A stretch of DNA of 32,638 nt from Butyrivibrio sp. GTDB taxonomy: Bacteria > Bacillota > Clostridia > Lachnospirales > Lachnospiraceae. Of the stretch, positions 8,406 through 15,003 are shown one piece after another. Both the position numbers and the translations under genes were made by a program. Each line of letters begins with the position of its first letter. Within the stretch, counting starts at the first letter, position 1. The notes under the pieces were generated by a model. That model did no database searches. It was not told where the DNA came from and saw only the letters and a program-made list of their open reading frames with translations. The stretch covers positions 1 through 32,638 of the forward strand of contig JAILJR010000018.1 of NCBI GenBank assembly GCA_024694565.1, given 5' to 3'.

Positions 8406-11400
8406 TTACCCTTTTTCAGAAAGAGCATCGGCAACAGCACTGTAGTCAAAGTTGTCAGCATTCTCCCTAAGCTTTTTAAAGAAAGCCTTCTCCTCATCCG
8501 GGACAGAATATTCATCCATCCGGGCAAACAGTTCATCCAGCCTGTCGCTGTCCATATCCTCGGCAGCAGACTTAATATCATTGTACACCTTATTCATCAT
8601 GTCCGCATCAGCAATCGGCTTTTCTGCCTTTGCGGCTCCTTCTTTTTCATCCTCTCCGAGTGCATTGCAGAGCTTTTCCTTAAGTCCCAGATATTCACTC
8701 ATGAACTCCTCATGGTGAAGGCTCAGATATCCGGCATCCTCTACCTTTGCTGCATTTTCAAGCTTCTGTGCCATCTCTCCAAGCTCCATGGCACCGATTA
8801 TCCTTGATGAGCTCTTGAGCGAATGGATCAGTATTGCATAGGAGGACAAATCTTTACTCCTGTAATAACCATTGAGCTCAGCGGACCTGTCATTAATGGC
8901 ACTGTAGTACATCTTCAGTATTGATATATAGGCATCTGAAGTACCATTGTTCTTAAGCCCCGTATCTACATTTAAGCAGCCATCAGCCCGAAGCTTCATC
9001 AGTGCATCAACCTCTCCGGTCTCCGTCGAAGACTGCACGGATCTTCCGGCGTGATCAACGATCTCAATTTTCTCCTTCGGAAGATGATTAAGAAGGCTCT
9101 TCTCCAGAAGAACAGGGTCTATCGGCTTTGAAAGATAGTCATCAAAGCCCTCGGAGATGTAGTGCTCTTTTGCCCCGGAAATGGCATTTGCTGTAAGGCA
9201 GATTGCCGGGGTAGAGATATTGGGGTTGTCCTCCATGGACTTAAGCTCTCTGAGCGTCTCGATACCGTCCTTGTCCGGCATCATGTGGTCGAGGAAGATC
9301 ATATCGTATTTCTTTTCTGCCGAGAGCCTTATGGCCTCATCCCCGCTTGAAGCAGTGTCGATCTGCACACGGTTGTGCTTTATGAGATTGCTGAAGACGA
9401 CAAGATTCATGGGATTGTCATCCACAGAAAGAATCATCGCTGAGGGTGCAATGAAATCAATTCTTGTCTTTTCATCAGATCTTCCGTTTTCAGATGAGAA
9501 GGTCCTGTAGTCACCCATCGGCTCCCAGTCCACTACCTTCTGTGGAAGCTCAAAGGAGAACACTGAGCCCTTTCCATATTCGCTGGATACCTTAAGCTCT
9601 GAATCCATAAGCTCAAGCAGGCTTCTCGTAATATTAAGTCCAAGACCGGTTCCTTCAATATTGCGGTTTTTCTTTTCATCAAGTCTCTCAAACTTGTAAA
9701 AGAGCTTATCCATATCCTCTTTGCGAATGCCAATTCCGGTGTCAGCTACTGAAACATCAAGGCAGATCATATCCTTCGTCTTTTCATCCTTTTTCCAGGA
9801 GACGGTGAAGGTTATGCTGCCCTCCCTGGTGTACTTAAGGGCATTGGTAAGAAGGTTGATGATTATCTGCCTTATTCGCACCTCATCGCCGTAGAGACCT
9901 CTTGGAATAGTCGGATCAAAGCTGATATTTAAGGTCAGTCCCTTGTCATAGACCCTACTCTGTATAATGACGAGAAGATCATTAAGAAGGATAGCCAGAT
10001 TGTAATCCACCGGTGTTACCTCCGTCTTGCCGGCTTCTATCTTGGAAAAATCAAGAATATCATTTATGAGGCTCAGCAGGTTCCTTCCGGCGCTCTTTAT
10101 ATTCTGGGCGTAATACTGGATGGTATTGTCCTCAGACTCACGCAGGATCATCTCGTTCATTCCAAGGACTGCATTGATAGGAGTCCTGATTTCATGTGAC
10201 ATGTTGGCAAGGAAGGTACTCTTTGCATGGTTGGCAGCCTCAGCCCTCTGAACCTGCTCCTGCAGTGAGACGGCCATCACCTGCAGCGTATGTGAAAGGA
10301 CACCGATCTCGTCATTGCTGTCTATATCAATGCTTTCGCTGAAGTCACCCTCGCCGTATTGCCTTGCAACCTCTGTCATGTAGCCAAGCGGCTCCGTTAT
10401 TGACCTGATCCAGATAAAGCTCAGTATCCATGCAAAGGCAATGGTAACTACAAGCACGATAATGTACAGACGCACCATGCTGTTCGTCTGTTCATTGAGC
10501 TGGCCTTCAAACCAGTCGACACTGAAGTCCACCCCGACAATACCGGCTATGTTTCCCTTTGAGTCAAAGATAGGACTGTATGAGCTGTAAAATGTCCCCC
10601 ACTCATCCGATGCCCTGAAGTCGTCAACCGATGCCACTCCCATGCTCGCACTATACAGACCGTCGCTGTATTCTATCTCATCTCCGAATTCCTCAGGCTC
10701 ATCCACCGATGGGTCCACGGTATAGGTAAATCTTCCGTCGTCTTCTACCTTGATTGCATATACATATTCAAGCTCAACATTGTCACGGTAAACCGCCAGG
10801 GCATTGTATACCTGCATATACTCCGGTGAGTCAACGTCCTCTGCCGTCAGATTCTTGTGGATATTGCCATCAACAGAACCTGCGGCGCAGTTCGCAATAT
10901 CTATCATTCTCTGGCAAACCGAGGATCTTATGGCGGCTCTTGACTGGATTATGGATACGATGCAGAACAGAGCCCCTGAAACAAACAGTACGATAAGCAC
11001 CAGCCAGAGGATCCTCTTTCCAATTGTTGTAGATTTTTTGTCCGTTCGGTAAATATATGAGGCTTCCGGTCCTGAATATTTTGAAAAAGCCCTCGCGGGT
11101 ACTCTCTTTGTGAAGGCATCAGATGATCTTGCGCTTACATTAAAGTCGACGGCATTGTCCTTCTGCTTTTTTTCTTCCTTTGCATCATTTTCAGATGAGC
11201 CGGCCGATGCATTTTCATGAGCTTCAACGCCGTCAGACTGGAAAATATAAAATCTGACAAGATAGGTTATGATGATAATGCTGATGATCACAACTGCGAT
11301 CGTAAAAATAAGAACCCATCTCATTGAGCCAAAGACGTTGGATACATTCTTTACAGAAATGCAGCACAGACCGCTCTTTATCGTGGCAGTATATACTATA

Positions 11401-12155
11401 TAGTCCTCACCTGCGTATTTGAACTCAAAGTAATCCTTATCCTTGTTTGCCAGGTTGTGGACTATCGCCTCTCCCAGAGAACCTCGCTGTACATCATAAT
11501 CCCTTCCGACCTCTGACCTGTCGGAGTGAGCTATGACAAGATTTTCATCGCTTATGACAATCCCTATGTCTGCCTCTCCGCTTCCCACAGTCTCATCAAC
11601 TATCTGCTGAATGCCGGAGATGGACATATCCATGGAAACCACACTTTCACCGTCTATCAGCACCTTGCCTATCGCCATCATATGCTGCCCTGACTGCATG
11701 TCAAGGTAAGGGTCAAGGAGCGTGATCTCACCCGGCCTGCTGATCGCCTTAATGTACCAGGGTCTTTCAGTGGCGTCATAATCCTTGGGAGGAATCCATT
11801 TGGTCCCGCTGTAAAACTTTCCGTTTATATATCCGTATATACCTGTTGTATCTTCATCAACTGCGCTCCTTATGGCATCAGACTGTCTCACAAGAAAATC
11901 ATACACGTCCTCATCAGAGCGCTTCTTGGTTATCATCTCATCGAGAGCATAGGCTGCAAGGCTTATCTCATCCATGTTTGATGTAATATACATATCAATG
12001 AGATCAGCGGACTTTTGTGCCGTCACTTCACCATCCTTGATGATGTTCTCCTTTTTTTCATCATAGAGCATTCTGTAGTAGACAAGTATTATCCCTACAA
12101 AGAACAGGATGCCTATTATCGGGATTATAAAGCCTCTTTTCTTGATCTTTTGCAT
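8406..12155 (-). CDS. Hybrid sensor histidine kinase with two extracellular sensor modules, receiver and HPt
   Basis: This 1249-residue phosphorelay kinase starts at the ATG at 12155 (GGAG 8 bases ahead). In order it has: membrane helix 9-28; an extracellular double-Cache-like sensor to about 280; helix 281-301; and a charged cytoplasmic linker (about 305-380). A second helix pair (381-403 and 562-584) encloses another, smaller sensor containing SPIFDSKGNIAGIVGVDFS. HAMP, HisKA with phospho-accepting His654 in SHEIRTP, and HATPase_c with NLLTNALKY, DTGIGI and GTGLGLN come next. A receiver with Asp956 in FLDHMMPDKDG and an HPt domain with His1111 in LIHSLKSSS complete it. The relay probably ends on the response regulator downstream. 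Two complete membrane sensors in series within one chain are uncommon. Confidence 0.95.
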   Translation of the reverse strand: MQKIKKRGFIIPIIGILFFVGIILVYYRMLYDEKKENIIKDGEVTAQKSADLIDMYITSNMDEISLAAYALDEMITKKRSDEDVYDFLVRQSDAIRSAVDEDTTGIYGYINGKFYSGTKWIPPKDYDATERPWYIKAISRPGEITLLDPYLDMQSGQHMMAIGKVLIDGESVVSMDMSISGIQQIVDETVGSGEADIGIVISDENLVIAHSDRSEVGRDYDVQRGSLGEAIVHNLANKDKDYFEFKYAGEDYIVYTATIKSGLCCISVKNVSNVFGSMRWVLIFTIAVVIISIIIITYLVRFYIFQSDGVEAHENASAGSSENDAKEEKKQKDNAVDFNVSARSSDAFTKRVPARAFSKYSGPEASYIYRTDKKSTTIGKRILWLVLIVLFVSGALFCIVSIIQSRAAIRSSVCQRMIDIANCAAGSVDGNIHKNLTAEDVDSPEYMQVYNALAVYRDNVELEYVYAIKVEDDGRFTYTVDPSVDEPEEFGDEIEYSDGLYSASMGVASVDDFRASDEWGTFYSSYSPIFDSKGNIAGIVGVDFSVDWFEGQLNEQTNSMVRLYIIVLVVTIAFAWILSFIWIRSITEPLGYMTEVARQYGEGDFSESIDIDSNDEIGVLSHTLQVMAVSLQEQVQRAEAANHAKSTFLANMSHEIRTPINAVLGMNEMILRESEDNTIQYYAQNIKSAGRNLLSLINDILDFSKIEAGKTEVTPVDYNLAILLNDLLVIIQSRVYDKGLTLNISFDPTIPRGLYGDEVRIRQIIINLLTNALKYTREGSITFTVSWKKDEKTKDMICLDVSVADTGIGIRKEDMDKLFYKFERLDEKKNRNIEGTGLGLNITRSLLELMDSELKVSSEYGKGSVFSFELPQKVVDWEPMGDYRTFSSENGRSDEKTRIDFIAPSAMILSVDDNPMNLVVFSNLIKHNRVQIDTASSGDEAIRLSAEKKYDMIFLDHMMPDKDGIETLRELKSMEDNPNISTPAICLTANAISGAKEHYISEGFDDYLSKPIDPVLLEKSLLNHLPKEKIEIVDHAGRSVQSSTETGEVDALMKLRADGCLNVDTGLKNNGTSDAYISILKMYYSAINDRSAELNGYYRSKDLSSYAILIHSLKSSSRIIGAMELGEMAQKLENAAKVEDAGYLSLHHEEFMSEYLGLKEKLCNALGEDEKEGAAKAEKPIADADMMNKVYNDIKSAAEDMDSDRLDELFARMDEYSVPDEEKAFFKKLRENADNFDYSAVADALSEKG

Positions 12156-12401
12156 GATAAGTGCTCCGGGGTGACTGAGAATGATCATTTTTACATAAAT
12201 ATACACTTTAATCTTATCATCTAAATCTAAAGCTGGTATTAACGGAATATTATAATAAAATAAATCCTAAAAAGGAGTTATTCATTCGATTTAAACGGAC
12301 GGGAGGCAATTTCTGTTGTCAGCCGGGGCAGGCATACTTCGCTCCGGCCGCTCGCCCGGGATGAGAGCAAAATTGCATCGGCATGCAGGCGACAAACAGC
12401 G

Positions 12402-12439
12402 AAAAAAAAAGATGATCCATAAAATGAATCATCTTTTTT
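12402..12439 (-). terminator. Intrinsic terminator of the LUD gene
   Basis: The stem gatgat/atcatc around 12411-12433 is flanked by A9 on one side and T6 on the other, so it can work in both directions. On the minus strand it follows the LUD-domain gene by 10 bases. Confidence 0.8.
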
Positions 12440-12449
12440 GCAAGCAGAA

Positions 12450-13079
12450 TCAGAAGCCGAGTGAATCGTTTACCATGATTACATGGATACGTCCGGCATG
12501 TCTTGAATATCTGGTCATGAGAAACTGGCAGCAGATGGTGTCGGGAGATTTGCAGTCCATACATGCTCCGGTTTTGGCACAGGGAGTTGAAAGCCCGAAG
12601 CGCTGTGCATTTATGGGGGCTGCGACATTACGTGCCCGCTTCATGGCGCTGTCAACATCGGGGCATACCTTGTTCATGCCAACTATGGCGATGACGTGCC
12701 TGGGGCCCTGTGCTATAGCAGAAACCCTGTTGGAATTGCCATCTATGTTTATCATAATTCCATCTTCTGTTATGGCATTGGCACTTGTGAGGAAGTAGTC
12801 AGCATCATAGGCTGAGAGCATTGCTGCCCTCTTGTCCTCTGCCACGTCCCTGTCTATAAAATTGTAATTGCCGCTCTTAAGAGCATCCACAAGCCCTATC
12901 TCATGGGCGGACATTGCGCCTCCCATTGTCACAGATGAGCCCTCTTCTATTATCTCCAGGGCTTTTTTGCAGGCCTCCTCTTTGTCCTTAGCATAGTAGC
13001 CCTTCATATTGCGGGACTCAAGACCGTTTATGACCTTTTGTGCAAGTAATTCGTTTCTCTTGAAAATATTCTCGTTCAT
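12450..13079 (-). CDS. LUD-domain protein (DUF162, lactate-utilisation type)
   Basis: The 209-residue protein begins MNENIFKRNELLAQKVINGL at the ATG at 13079, preceded by AGGAGG at 7 bases; the longer open frame upstream merely runs into the tRNA region. Residues 40-170 carry the LUD fold: GSSVTMGGAMSAHEIGLVDAL, DYFLTSANAITEDG and IDGNSNRVSAIAQGPRHVI are typical of stand-alone YkgG/LutC-like proteins. A Cys-rich tail (CAKTGACMDCKSPDTICC) probably binds metal or an iron-sulfur cluster. LutABC proteins oxidise lactate, but single LUD proteins in Clostridia are uncharacterised, so the substrate is not assigned. It is transcribed on its own between two terminators. Confidence 0.9.
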   Translation of the reverse strand: MNENIFKRNELLAQKVINGLESRNMKGYYAKDKEEACKKALEIIEEGSSVTMGGAMSAHEIGLVDALKSGNYNFIDRDVAEDKRAAMLSAYDADYFLTSANAITEDGIMINIDGNSNRVSAIAQGPRHVIAIVGMNKVCPDVDSAMKRARNVAAPINAQRFGLSTPCAKTGACMDCKSPDTICCQFLMTRYSRHAGRIHVIMVNDSLGF

Positions 13080-13171
13080 GTCTCTTCCTCCTGGCAAATG
13101 AACTTGAGGGACGTTGGCACCAAAGCAACTTCCGTTCGTCCGATTGCATATAAAAAAAGTATTAGTACATT

Positions 13172-13213
13172 TAAAAAATATGGCTGTCTGTGAGATATCA
13201 CAAACAGCCATAT
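13172..13213 (-). terminator. Terminator of tRNA-Leu(CAG)
   Basis: A 16-bp stem with one mismatch, 13178-13193 with 13198-13213, has a tight 4-base loop. It is followed on the minus strand by a T-run, 7 bases after the tRNA 3' end. Confidence 0.88.
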
Positions 13214-13219
13214 ATTCCG

Positions 13220-13302
13220 TGCGGAAGAAGGGACTTGAACCCTCATGTTGTTGCCAACACATGGACCTGAACCATGCGCGTCTGCCATTCCGCCACTTCC
13301 GC
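13220..13302 (-). tRNA. tRNA-Leu, anticodon CAG
   Basis: The minus strand folds as a class II tRNA of 83 nt. The acceptor GCGGAAG pairs with CTTCCGC. The anticodon stem CATGG/CCATG holds the loop TTCAGGT, giving anticodon CAG (decodes CUG). A long variable arm (TGTTGGCAACAACA) and the T-loop GTTCAAGTC complete it. The discriminator base is A and CCA is not encoded. The long variable arm, anticodon and discriminator agree on leucine. Confidence 0.96.
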
Positions 13303-13316
13303 GAACGACATCTATT

Positions 13317-13345
13317 ATATTAACCTTTTCCGAGTAGTTTGTCAA
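13317..13345 (-). promoter_or_regulatory. Promoter of tRNA-Leu(CAG)
   Basis: On the minus strand TTGACA (13340-13345) is separated by 17 bases from TAATAT (13317-13322), close to the sigma-70 consensus and 14 bases before the tRNA. The REP-type element begins only 7 bases upstream of the -35 box. Confidence 0.85.
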
Positions 13346-13362
13346 CAGGGAAGTCACAGGCA

Positions 13363-13387
13363 AGTCACAGGGACGGTTCTTTTGACT
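13363..13387. repeat. RAYT-A repeat, left copy
   Basis: This is a 25-bp unit with 5-bp complementary ends (agtca/tgact). It overlaps the last base of the transposase stop codon and is the exact reverse complement of the two right-hand copies. A partial second copy (agtcacagg) precedes it at 13352. Confidence 0.9.
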
Positions 13388-14145
13388 TATTCCTTCGTTC
13401 TTTTGTTCCCTGCAGTCTGAACAATATTACGGCCAATCCCGGTAAATCTGGATATCTGTCGAACTGACAACCCACACTCTTTAAGCTTTACCAACGCAGC
13501 ATCTCTTTCGATTTTACTATAATTTTGCAGCACTGTACCACTGGATATTCCAAGAACTCTGGTCAACTCCTCTTTTGCCCAAGTATCACCATGTCTTGCT
13601 TCAGAATACTCAAGGCCCTGATCTTCCTCTTCTTGCTCTATGAATCTTCTATACTTACTTGCATCGCCAAAAAGACCTCGGATTGCTGACAAATCCATAA
13701 ATGGCAAAGGATTGTCGTAGTATCTATAGCTGTTCCACGGATACTGCGAAGCATTACAGACTCCTGCCTTCTGAGGATTCTTAAGGATATATCTAAATGC
13801 AGTCAAATAATATGCATCATTTTCCACAGGCTCACTCTTATATCTATCTTGAAAAAGATGTCCAACCCTCTCATATTTCCTGTTGTAATACCAAGAATAG
13901 CTCACTCCTATTTTTTTCATCAAAAGAGTTATTGCTGAAGTTTCACCTTTTACCAAAAGATGTACATGATTATCCATGAGACAATATGCGCATACACGAA
14001 CTTCTGTATCCATACAATATTTTTCCAGTTTTTTCAAATAGTACCTATAATCATCAACATCCTCAAACAGTAACTGCTTTCCATTTCCTCTTACCACTAT
14101 GTGCATATATCCGGATGCACTCCTATTTCGTGCCCTGCGCGGCAT
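13387..14145 (-). CDS. REP-associated tyrosine transposase (RAYT, Y1/HUH type), copy A
   Basis: This 252-residue single-strand nuclease/transposase belongs to the IS200-like Y1 family. It opens with the family hallmark MPRRARNRSASGYMHIVVRG. The metal-binding HUH motif is His60-Val-His62 in LMDNHVHLLV. A candidate nucleophile is Tyr119 in FRYILKNPQKAG, with VGHLFQDRYKS between. The C-terminal third (about 185-250) ends in a helix-turn-helix (LSVRQISRFTGIGRNIVQT) that probably reads the repeats. AGGAGG sits 8 bases before the ATG. It is intact and clearly paralogous to copy B at 22247. Confidence 0.93.
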   Translation of the reverse strand: MPRRARNRSASGYMHIVVRGNGKQLLFEDVDDYRYYLKKLEKYCMDTEVRVCAYCLMDNHVHLLVKGETSAITLLMKKIGVSYSWYYNRKYERVGHLFQDRYKSEPVENDAYYLTAFRYILKNPQKAGVCNASQYPWNSYRYYDNPLPFMDLSAIRGLFGDASKYRRFIEQEEEDQGLEYSEARHGDTWAKEELTRVLGISSGTVLQNYSKIERDAALVKLKECGLSVRQISRFTGIGRNIVQTAGNKRTKE

Positions 14146-14286
14146 AAATAAATCCTCCTACAAAAAACCTATTATTTCTCACATGGAAATTCACCGAATA
14201 AAAAAAATCTATCCAGTTCCCCAGAAAAGGGATTGATTTTGAATTTTATAAATGAACTATATCATTAAAAAAGTGATATGTAAAGC

Positions 14287-14311
14287 AGTCAAAAGAACCG
14301 TCCCTGTGACT
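14287..14311. repeat. RAYT-A repeat, inner right copy
   Basis: Identical 25-bp unit to 14322-14346 and inverted relative to 13363-13387; the two right-hand copies are spaced 35 bases start to start. Confidence 0.9.
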
Positions 14312-14321
14312 GATATCAAGC

Positions 14322-14346
14322 AGTCAAAAGAACCGTCCCTGTGACT
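14322..14346. repeat. RAYT-A repeat, outer right copy
   Basis: This 25-bp unit is followed by a partial extra end (gcctgtgact), mirroring the partial copy at the left terminus; it marks the outer right end of the element. Confidence 0.9.
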
Positions 14347-14366
14347 GCCTGTGACTGCTGAAAAAT

Positions 14367-14395
14367 CTGCCAATAAGGCCGCTTTATCGTATAAT
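14367..14395 (+). promoter_or_regulatory. Probable promoter of the 14444-18557 operon
   Basis: CTGCCA (14367-14372) and TATAAT (14390-14395) are 17 bases apart, starting 11 bases after the REP element ends. This position argues against the upstream GTG at 14351 as a start for the next gene, because that codon would precede the promoter. Confidence 0.55.
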
Positions 14396-14443
14396 TATAA
14401 AAAGAAATTTGCACATAATTTTATAGAAGGGATGGATGATCTT

Positions 14444-14965
14444 ATGGAAGAAAGAAAGCGCAGTTTACTAAAGAGACTGGAAGGATTCTTCTCAGATGAT
14501 GAGACTGTAGAAGAAGCTTCTGTTTTCACTGCAGAGGAGCTCAATGCCCCTGTAGATATTTTGAGAGTTCTGGTAACCGAATACGGTGCAGAGCTTACGG
14601 ATGTTCTTGCGGAGTATTATTTCGCGCCTTCCGAGGAGAGGGATGACGTCTGGTATTTCACATCAGTCATAAACATAGATCCTGCTGTTCCCATGGAGGG
14701 AATAACTGCTCTCTCCTTAGCAATTGCAAAGCTCAATTTCTATATCCCCTACGGAAGCTTTGCCATCAGCGGTGATGGAGGGCTGCTGGTCTTTAAGTCC
14801 GTTACCGCCCTTCGCTCTGACAGCGATGACGAAAAACTCTATAAAGACATAGAGCTTGCTGCAGATAATGCGCTTTTTATTCCGGAGCAATATACTGAGC
14901 TTCTATCACAGGTGGCTGATGGAAGTCTCCTTCTGGAGGACTTCTTAAGTATGCTGTCTCACTAA
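14444..14965 (+). CDS. Small acidic protein, possible YbjN/secretion-chaperone-like
   Basis: The ATG at 14444 is chosen because GAAGGG lies 12 bases upstream; the longer frame starts inside the REP repeat and is unlikely. The 173-residue product is acidic, with no signal peptide or membrane helix. It has an alternating strand/helix pattern (DDVWYFTSVINID, EGITALSLAIAKLNFYIPYG, GGLLVFKSVTALR) and a C-terminal LLSQVADGSLLLEDFLSML helix. That pattern and size resemble YbjN-like or type III secretion chaperone folds, but no motif proves it. It lies 38 bases before the 909-residue gene in the same transcript, consistent with a partner or chaperone of that protein (inference). Confidence 0.75.
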   Translation: MEERKRSLLKRLEGFFSDDETVEEASVFTAEELNAPVDILRVLVTEYGAELTDVLAEYYFAPSEERDDVWYFTSVINIDPAVPMEGITALSLAIAKLNFYIPYGSFAISGDGGLLVFKSVTALRSDSDDEKLYKDIELAADNALFIPEQYTELLSQVADGSLLLEDFLSMLSH

Positions 14966-15003
14966 TCAATGCAGAGCCATTTCACAAAGAAAGGAGGGTT
15001 ACC

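Larger units (their letters stand above)
13352..14356. mobile_element. REP/RAYT element A (tyrosine transposase with cognate repeats)
   Basis: About 1.0 kb bounded by inverted terminal arms. The left arm 13352-13387 and right arm 14322-14356 are reverse complements over about 35 bases, apart from one extra base. The core 25-bp repeat is present once at the left end and twice, in direct orientation, at the right end (14287-14311 and 14322-14346). The single gene inside is a REP-associated tyrosine transposase. The layout matches RAYT units that mobilise or maintain short palindromic repeats. It sits between the tRNA-Leu(CAG) promoter and the promoter of the 14444 operon. Confidence 0.85.

Noticed and set aside
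9181-9510. Open frames on the plus strand within the hybrid kinase and carB
   Set aside because: They are antisense shadows of well-supported genes.
12298-12400. GC-rich patch resembling a third copy of the 2482-2689 repeat
   Set aside because: Only about 10 contiguous bases (gccccggctg) agree and the arms do not align further.
13080-13262. N-terminal extension of the LUD frame
   Set aside because: It overlaps tRNA-Leu(CAG) and its terminator; the ATG at 13079 has a strong ribosome site.
13352-14356. Direct repeats at 13352-14356 and 22165-23151 as a CRISPR array
   Set aside because: Copies are few, inverted and placed at element ends around a transposase; there are no regular spacers or cas genes.
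14351-14443. GTG start at 14351 for the small acidic gene
   Set aside because: It lies inside the RAYT-A end repeat and upstream of the predicted promoter at 14367-14395.
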